Shown here piece by piece: positions 8,271-12,861 of a stretch of DNA of 12,861 nt; position 1 is the first letter of the stretch; each line of letters opens with the position of its first letter. A program made the translations under genes and the position numbers. The stretch is from Actinomycetes bacterium (lineage in GTDB: Bacteria > Actinomycetota > Actinomycetes > Actinomycetales > Cellulomonadaceae), in NCBI GenBank assembly GCA_023438885.1, contig JAEXPS010000120.1, positions 1-12,861 on the forward strand, written 5' to 3'. A model generated the notes under the pieces. The model saw only the letters and a list, made by a program, of their open reading frames with translations, was not told the DNA's origin and did not search any database.

Positions 8271-10754
8271 CTACATCACCGGGACCTGCGGCACGTGCCA
8301 GATGCGGTCGATGTAGTCGCGGATCGAGCGGTCGGAGGAGAAGAAGCCGCACCGCGCCACGTTGAGGATCGCCGAGCGCACCCAGCCGTCGCGGTCCGCG
8401 TAGGCGGCGTCGACGCGCTCCTGCGCCTCCAGGTAGGAGGCGTAGTCCGCGAGCGCGAGGAAGCGGTCCTCGTAGAGCAGGTTGTTCACCACCGGCTCGA
8501 ACACGCGCCGGTCGCCGTCCGCGAAGGCGCCGGAGGCGATGAGGTCGATCGCGCCGCGCAGTCGCGGATCGGACTCGTAGTACGCGGACGGCTGGTAGCC
8601 CTTCGCCACCAACGCCTCCACCTCCGGCTCCAGCATCCCGAAGAGGAAGAAGTTCTCCTCGCCCACCAGCTCCCGGATCTCGACGTTCGCCCCGTCGTCC
8701 GTGCCGATGGTCAATGCCCCGTTGAGCGCGAACTTCATGTTGCCGGTGCCCGACGCCTCCTTGCCGGCCAGCGAGATCTGCTCCGAGAGGTCGGCGGCAG
8801 GGATCAGGCGCTGGTTGAGCGTCACGTCGTAGTTGGGCGGGAACAGCACCGAGAGGGTGCCCTTGACCCTCGGGTCGGTGTTGACCACGCGCCCCACGGC
8901 GTTGATCAGCCCGATCACCTGCTTGGCCATCTGGTACCCGGGGGCGGCCTTGGCGCCGAAGATGAACACGCGCGGCTGGAGCGTGGCCGGGTCCAGGCGG
9001 CCGGAGACGATCTCGTTGTACAGCGTGACGATGTGCAGCAGCTTGAGCGACTGCCGCTTGTACTCGTGCAGCCGCTTGACCATCACGTCGAGCATCGCGT
9101 CGGTGCGCAGCGTCAGGCCGTCGCGCTGGGCGAGGTTGAGGCGCAGCCACTCCTTGTTCGCGGACTTCACCACCGCGAACCGCTCGCGGAACGACGAGTC
9201 GTCGGCGAACGGCTCGAGCTCGCGCAGCCGGTCGAGGTCGGTGATCCAGCCCTCGCCGATCGCCTCGGTGATCAGCTCCGAGAGCGGCGGGTTGGCCAGG
9301 CGCACGAAGCGGCGTGGGGTGACGCCGTTGGTGACGTTCGTGAACCGGTCGGGGTAGAACTCCGAGAAGTCGTGGAGCACCTTGTCGCGCAGCAGCTGGC
9401 TGTGCAGCTCGGCGACGCCGTTGACGCGGATCGCGGCGACCGTCGCCAGGTGCGCCATCCGCACCGTGCGGACCGAGCCCTCGCCGATGATCGACATCCG
9501 GCGCACCCGCTCCGCGTCACCCGGGTACCGCGAGCGCACCTCGTCGAGGAACTCGTCGTTGATCCGGTAGATGATCTCCAGGTGGCGGGGTAGCAGCCGG
9601 CCCAGCAGGTCCACCTGCCACACCTCGAGCGCCTCCGGCAGCAGCGTGTGGCAGGTGTAGGCGAAGCACCGGCGCGTGATGTCCCAGGCCTCGTCCCAGC
9701 TCAGGCCCTTCTCGTCCATGAGCACGCGCATCAGCTCCGGGACGGCGATCACCGGGTGGGTGTCGTTGAGCTGGAAGACGATCCGCTCCGGCAGCCGGTG
9801 CAGGTCGAAGCCCTTCGGCAGCACGGCGTCGAGGAAGTCCTTGATGGAGCACGCGCAGAAGAAGTACTGCTGCTGGAGGCGCAGCTCCTTGCCCTGGGGC
9901 GTCGAGTCCTCCGGGTACAGCACCTTCGAGATGTTCTCGGCGGACGTCTGGGCCTGGACGGCCTGCGCGTAGTCGCCCGTGTTGAAGATCTGCAGGTCGA
10001 ACGCCTTGGTCGCCTCGGCGCTCCAGAGGCGCAGGGTGTTGACACGGCCGTTGCGATAGCCGGGCACCATGTAGTTGTACGGAATCCCCTGCACGTTCCA
10101 CGCCGGGATCCAGCGCGAGCGCTGCCTGCCCTCGTCGTCCACGTACTGCTCGGTCGAGCCGCCGAAGCCGACCGTCACCGCGTACTCCGGGTGCGGGAAC
10201 TCCCACGGCGAGCCCAGGGCGAGCCACGTGTCCGGCTGCTCCACCTGCCAGCCGTCGACGAAGGTCTGCCGGAAGATCCCGTACTCGTACCGGATGCCGT
10301 AGCCGATGGCCGGCACGTTCATCGTCGCCAGCGAGTCGATGAAGCAGGCGGCCAGGCGGCCGAGACCACCGTTGCCGAGCCCGGGCTCCACCTCCTGCGC
10401 CCGCAGGTCGTCGAGGTCGATGCCCAGGTTGCGCATCGACTCCTCGACGATCTCCGTCAGGTCGCTCGCCAGGAGGGCGTTGCCGAGCTGGCGGCCCAGC
10501 AGGTACTCCGCGGAGAGGTAGGCAACCGACTTCGCCTGCGCCTCCCGCTGCCGCGTGAGCGTCTCCATCCAGCGGGCCATCAGGTAGTGCCGCACGGCAC
10601 GAGCGGCCGCGAGGTACCGGTCGTTGGTGGTGGAGCGCTCGAGAGTCACGCCCTGGCCGAAGTTCAGCTCGCGCAGGAACTCGCGGGTGAACGCGGCGAC
10701 CGTGTGGTCGGGGGTGATGACGCCGGTCGATGCGAAGGATTGCGTCTCGGTCAC
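8271..10754 (-). CDS. glgP: glycogen/alpha-glucan phosphorylase (GT35)
   Basis: This cytosolic PLP-dependent enzyme releases glucose-1-phosphate from the non-reducing ends of glycogen or maltodextrins with inorganic phosphate. The 827-aa product is of the canonical long type shared by E. coli GlgP/MalP and the eukaryotic enzymes. Landmarks in order are YLSAEYLLGRQLGNALL, GLGNGGLGRLAACF, YGIRYEYGIF, LNDTHPVIAVPELMR, FTNVTNGVTPRR and KRLHEYKRQ. The PLP motif EASGTGNMKFALNG places the cofactor Lys at 674, and the C-terminus ends FFSSDRSIRDYIDRIWHV. The GTG start is nearly forced: an in-frame TAG lies three codons upstream (10764-10766) and no other start codon follows for many residues. There is no good Shine-Dalgarno, and a -10-like hexamer sits 6 nt upstream, so the mRNA may be leaderless. 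GlgP and MalP cannot be separated by sequence reading alone. Confidence 0.96.
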   Translation of the reverse strand: MTETQSFASTGVITPDHTVAAFTREFLRELNFGQGVTLERSTTNDRYLAAARAVRHYLMARWMETLTRQREAQAKSVAYLSAEYLLGRQLGNALLASDLTEIVEESMRNLGIDLDDLRAQEVEPGLGNGGLGRLAACFIDSLATMNVPAIGYGIRYEYGIFRQTFVDGWQVEQPDTWLALGSPWEFPHPEYAVTVGFGGSTEQYVDDEGRQRSRWIPAWNVQGIPYNYMVPGYRNGRVNTLRLWSAEATKAFDLQIFNTGDYAQAVQAQTSAENISKVLYPEDSTPQGKELRLQQQYFFCACSIKDFLDAVLPKGFDLHRLPERIVFQLNDTHPVIAVPELMRVLMDEKGLSWDEAWDITRRCFAYTCHTLLPEALEVWQVDLLGRLLPRHLEIIYRINDEFLDEVRSRYPGDAERVRRMSIIGEGSVRTVRMAHLATVAAIRVNGVAELHSQLLRDKVLHDFSEFYPDRFTNVTNGVTPRRFVRLANPPLSELITEAIGEGWITDLDRLRELEPFADDSSFRERFAVVKSANKEWLRLNLAQRDGLTLRTDAMLDVMVKRLHEYKRQSLKLLHIVTLYNEIVSGRLDPATLQPRVFIFGAKAAPGYQMAKQVIGLINAVGRVVNTDPRVKGTLSVLFPPNYDVTLNQRLIPAADLSEQISLAGKEASGTGNMKFALNGALTIGTDDGANVEIRELVGEENFFLFGMLEPEVEALVAKGYQPSAYYESDPRLRGAIDLIASGAFADGDRRVFEPVVNNLLYEDRFLALADYASYLEAQERVDAAYADRDGWVRSAILNVARCGFFSSDRSIRDYIDRIWHVPQVPVM

Positions 10755-10760
10755 GTGGCT

Positions 10761-10766
10761 ACGCTA
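10761..10766 (-). promoter_or_regulatory. candidate -10 element for a leaderless glgP transcript
   Basis: Minus-strand TAGCGT fits TANNNT and ends 6 nt before the GTG start codon of glgP, which would place transcription initiation at or next to the start codon. The only GGA-type ribosome binding site (10767-10769) is 12 nt from the start, too far to be efficient. I see no recognisable -35 about 17-18 bp further upstream. Confidence 0.4.
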
Positions 10767-10834
10767 TCCGCCCGTCGCCGAACAGGGGTGCCGAGCCTTC
10801 GCCCGCCTCTGACGGGAAGCGGACAGACGACGAC

Positions 10835-10865
10835 GGCGGGCCGCCACCCCCACGAGCGGCCCGCC
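10835..10865 (-). terminator. hairpin terminator of the sugar permease operon
   Basis: GGCGGGCCGC-N11-GCGGCCCGCC is a perfect 10-bp GC-only stem that begins 22 nt past the stop of the downstream permease. A further GACGAC/GTCGTC pairing (10829-10834 with 10873-10878) can extend it across a 7-nt bulge. There is no T-tract. It separates the permease operon from glgP, which is on the same strand and starts 80 bp further on. Confidence 0.82.
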
Positions 10866-10887
10866 GCCTGCTGTCGTCGGTGGTGCG

Positions 10888-11772
10888 TCAGCTCTTGAGC
10901 GCCCCGGACATGATGCCGGTGACCAGCTGCCTGCCCGCCACGAGGAACAGGATGAGCAGCGGCACGATCGACAGCAGCGAGCCCGCCAGCACCACGGACA
11001 GGTCCGGGTTGTTCCCGGAGCTGGCCATCAGCTGGTTGAGCGCGGTCTGTAGCGTCTGCACCTTCGGATCACGCAGCACCAGGAACGGCCAGAAGAAGTC
11101 CGTCCAGGTGGCGATGAAGGTGAACAGGGCGAGGACCGCGGCCGCCGGAACCGCCGCGGGGACTGCCACCGTGAGGAAGGTGCGGAAGTGACCGGCACCG
11201 TCCACCCGCGCCGCCTCGATCAGCTCGGTCGGCACGACGCCCGCCAGGTACTGACGCATGAAGAACACACCGAACGCCGTCACCAGACTCGGGACGATCA
11301 CCGCACCGAGCTTGCCCGTCCAGCCCCACGTCGCCATCAGCCGGTAGAGGCCGACGGCACCCAGCTGTGGCGGGATGGCGAGGGTCAGCACGATGAACGT
11401 CATCAACCCGTCCTTGCCGCGGAACCGCAGCTTGGCGAAGGCGTAGCCGGCCAGCGTGGAGAAGAAGACGACCGACGCCGTGACGATCGTCGCGACCAGC
11501 AGGGAGTTGCCGAGCGAGCCCCAGAACGGGATGGTGTCGAACACGCGGCGCGCGTTCTCCATGAAGTTCTCGCCGGGCTTGAGCACGGGCACCCTGCGCT
11601 GGGCGTTCCCCGACGTGGTCGAGGCGATGACGTAGGACCAGTAGAGCGGGAAGAGCGAGCCGGCGATGAACGCCGCAAGGATCGCGTAGACCCACCATGC
11701 CGGGCGCTCGACGAGCTTCGCGGTGTCACGCCGCTTCCCCCGCGTCGGGGTTCGCTGCATCAGTGCGGTCAT
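10888..11772 (-). CDS. carbohydrate ABC transporter permease (CUT1, MalG-like)
   Basis: This 294-aa protein is one of the two membrane subunits of a CUT1 oligosaccharide importer. Six hydrophobic segments are visible, starting with WWVYAILAAFIAGSLFPLYW (about residues 25-45). The cytoplasmic EAA loop that contacts the ATPase reads IEAARVDGAGHFRTF, with Glu186. The C-terminus, IMSGALKS, resembles the usual end of MalG-type permeases. The ATG at 11772 overlaps the TGA of the upstream permease (ATGA). AAAGG 10 nt upstream, within the preceding gene, supports it; Met5 is a possible alternative start. The sequence recalls cellobiose/beta-glucoside (CebG-like) permeases more than true maltose permeases, but this is from memory and the substrate is uncertain. 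A strong hairpin terminator follows. Confidence 0.94.
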   Translation of the reverse strand: MTALMQRTPTRGKRRDTAKLVERPAWWVYAILAAFIAGSLFPLYWSYVIASTTSGNAQRRVPVLKPGENFMENARRVFDTIPFWGSLGNSLLVATIVTASVVFFSTLAGYAFAKLRFRGKDGLMTFIVLTLAIPPQLGAVGLYRLMATWGWTGKLGAVIVPSLVTAFGVFFMRQYLAGVVPTELIEAARVDGAGHFRTFLTVAVPAAVPAAAVLALFTFIATWTDFFWPFLVLRDPKVQTLQTALNQLMASSGNNPDLSVVLAGSLLSIVPLLILFLVAGRQLVTGIMSGALKS

Positions 11773-12809
11773 CGGGCCACCGCCTTTCGCCGGGCACGAC
11801 GACTGCGCGGCTCGATCGTCTCGTCGTCGGATATCCGCTTGGACAGCCACCAGTTCAGACCGGTGACGAGCATGATGACGATGAACAGGAGCCACGCGAT
11901 CGCGGACGCTCGGCCGAGCTGACCCTGCGCGGAGAACCCGATCGCCCACAGCTGGAGGGCCACGGTGCGGAACACGCCACCCGGGCCTCCGATGGCGCCG
12001 GGCGTCGGGTCGTACATGCGAGGCTCGTCGAAGATGCGCAGGCCGGCCATCGTCGCCGTCAGGACGACGAAGATCACAGTCCCGCGGATCGACGGCAGGG
12101 TGACCGACCAGAACCGGCGCCACGCGCCCGCACCGTCGATCGCGGCGGCCTCGTACTGGTCACGCGGAACCGCCTGCATGGCGGCGAGCAGGATCAGCGC
12201 GTTGTAGCCGGTCCAGCGGAAGTTCACCATCGTCGCGATCGCGATGTGCGACAGGAGGCGGTTGGAGCGCCAGGAGACGGGGTCGAGCCCCACCAACTCC
12301 AGCAGCGAGTTGGCCAGGCCACCCTGGATCGGGTCGCGGAACACCGCACCGAAGATCAGCGCGATCGCCACCGGGGCCACGACGTAGGGGAGCAGGACGC
12401 CCATGCGCCAGAGAGCCTTGGCGCGCAAGTGCCGGTCCAGCAGCACCGCGATGAACATGGCGACCACGAGCTGGGGCACCGTCGAGATGATGAAGATCGA
12501 GAACGTGTTGAAGAGCGAGGGCCAGAAGTACGGGTCCTTCGTCAGCTCCCACACATAGTTGTCGAGGCCGATGAACGTCGCACCACTGACGCTGGTGGTG
12601 GTCAGCTTCCAGTCGAACAACGAGATGAAGAGCGTGAACAGCAGCGGGAAGAGACCGACCGCCGCGAACACGATGAAGAAGGGCGAGATGTAGAGGTACG
12701 GCACCGCCCTGTTCGAGAAGCGGGTCCACCTCACTCGCCCTGACCGGGGCGCACGCACGGTCGACTCGACCGGGAGTGTCGCCGTCGCCACCCGCGAGGT
12801 GTTCGTCAT
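11769..12809 (-). CDS. carbohydrate ABC transporter permease (CUT1, MalF-like)
   Basis: This 346-aa protein is the partner membrane subunit of the CUT1 sugar importer. The basic N-terminal region (about residues 1-35) leads into TM1, AVPYLYISPFFIVFAAVGLFPL, with about five more segments after it. The EAA loop is YEAAAIDGAGAWRRFWSVTLP, with Glu220. The C-terminus is strongly basic. I chose the ATG at 12809, which has an AAGGA Shine-Dalgarno 10 nt upstream. A GTG at 12851 is in frame but would add only a Pro/Gly-rich leader. It overlaps the downstream permease by 4 nt, so the two subunits are probably made in equal amounts. The gene for the extracellular solute-binding protein normally lies directly upstream, which here is beyond the right edge. 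No ATPase gene is in the window; CUT1 importers in actinobacteria commonly share MsiK, encoded elsewhere. Confidence 0.94.
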   Translation of the reverse strand: MTNTSRVATATLPVESTVRAPRSGRVRWTRFSNRAVPYLYISPFFIVFAAVGLFPLLFTLFISLFDWKLTTTSVSGATFIGLDNYVWELTKDPYFWPSLFNTFSIFIISTVPQLVVAMFIAVLLDRHLRAKALWRMGVLLPYVVAPVAIALIFGAVFRDPIQGGLANSLLELVGLDPVSWRSNRLLSHIAIATMVNFRWTGYNALILLAAMQAVPRDQYEAAAIDGAGAWRRFWSVTLPSIRGTVIFVVLTATMAGLRIFDEPRMYDPTPGAIGGPGGVFRTVALQLWAIGFSAQGQLGRASAIAWLLFIVIMLVTGLNWWLSKRISDDETIEPRSRRARRKAVAR

Positions 12810-12846
12810 CAGGAGTCCATCCTTCTCCGAAGCGCCCGGTGGCGCA

Positions 12847-12861
12847 GGCACATGAGGTGCC
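12847..12861 (-). other. small stem-loop at the window edge upstream of the permease operon
   Basis: GGCAC-ATGAG-GTGCC is a 5-5-5 inverted repeat ending exactly at the window edge, 37 bp before the MalF-like start codon. Such intercistronic hairpins often lie between a binding-protein gene and its permease genes and lower expression of the latter. The stem may extend past the edge, and it is short enough to be chance. Confidence 0.3.

Noticed and set aside
8291..8300. GGCACGTGCC palindrome near the glgP 3' end as a bidirectional terminator
   Set aside because: It lies in conserved glgP codons (the HVPQ region), has no loop and no following T-tract, so coding constraint explains it.
8295..10898. 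Two long plus-strand frames (about 430 and 415 codons) antisense to glgP
   Set aside because: They are typical GC-rich shadow frames with no start context and no family resemblance; glgP motifs on the minus strand are intact throughout.
10891..10900. GCTCTTGAGC palindrome resembling half of a HAIR site
   Set aside because: It lies within the last codons of the MalG-like permease, lacks the N7 spacing and second half, and is not near a promoter.
11773..12123. N-terminal extension of the MalG-like frame upstream of 11772
   Set aside because: It lies entirely inside the MalF-like gene in another frame. The ATGA overlap at 11769-11772 is the classic coupled start.

Overview
The window is a GC-rich (roughly 70% or more by eye) chromosomal segment of an actinobacterium. 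GTG starts, a HAIR-like heat-shock operator upstream of clpB, long spurious antisense reading frames and terminator hairpins without T-tracts all fit. A Micrococcales-type, glycan-degrading lineage (Cellulomonas/Isoptericola-like) is my best guess from protein flavour, not something the sequence proves. I see no insertion sequence, prophage gene, CRISPR array, tRNA or rRNA. Nothing looks recently transferred.

Layout. Positions 1-105 hold a G-rich 17-bp tandem repeat that runs into the stop codon of clpB. clpB (minus, 94-2682) encodes the ClpB disaggregase and is preceded by a strong ribosome binding site and an HspR-type inverted repeat. Next on the minus strand is an MMPL/RND-type exporter (2799-4901), with a terminator hairpin between it and the clpB operator. 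A 255-bp divergent intergenic region (4902-5156) follows. A plus-strand block runs from 5157 to 8264. It contains an alpha/beta hydrolase overlapping a DUF1349 protein by 4 nt, then a histidine phosphatase, then trmB (tRNA m7G46 methyltransferase). trmB converges on glgP (minus, 8271-10754) with only 6 bp between the stop codons. Upstream of glgP, behind a strong hairpin terminator, are two CUT1-family sugar ABC permeases on the minus strand (10888-12809). They overlap by 4 nt, and their operon continues past the right edge.

How the genes relate. clpB is a heat-shock unit. The hydrolase/DUF1349 pair is probably translationally coupled. The two permeases are the membrane half of an oligosaccharide importer. 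Its solute-binding protein presumably lies just upstream outside the window, and no ATPase gene is present here. glgP is next to this importer and also acts on alpha-glucans, but the terminator makes it a separate transcription unit, so a functional link is only conjecture.

I found no convincing undescribed multi-gene system. The items most worth a second look are the stop-codon-derived tandem repeat behind clpB, the HspR operator, the apparently leaderless glgP start, and the Asp-to-Asn change in one of the two MMPL proton-relay motifs.
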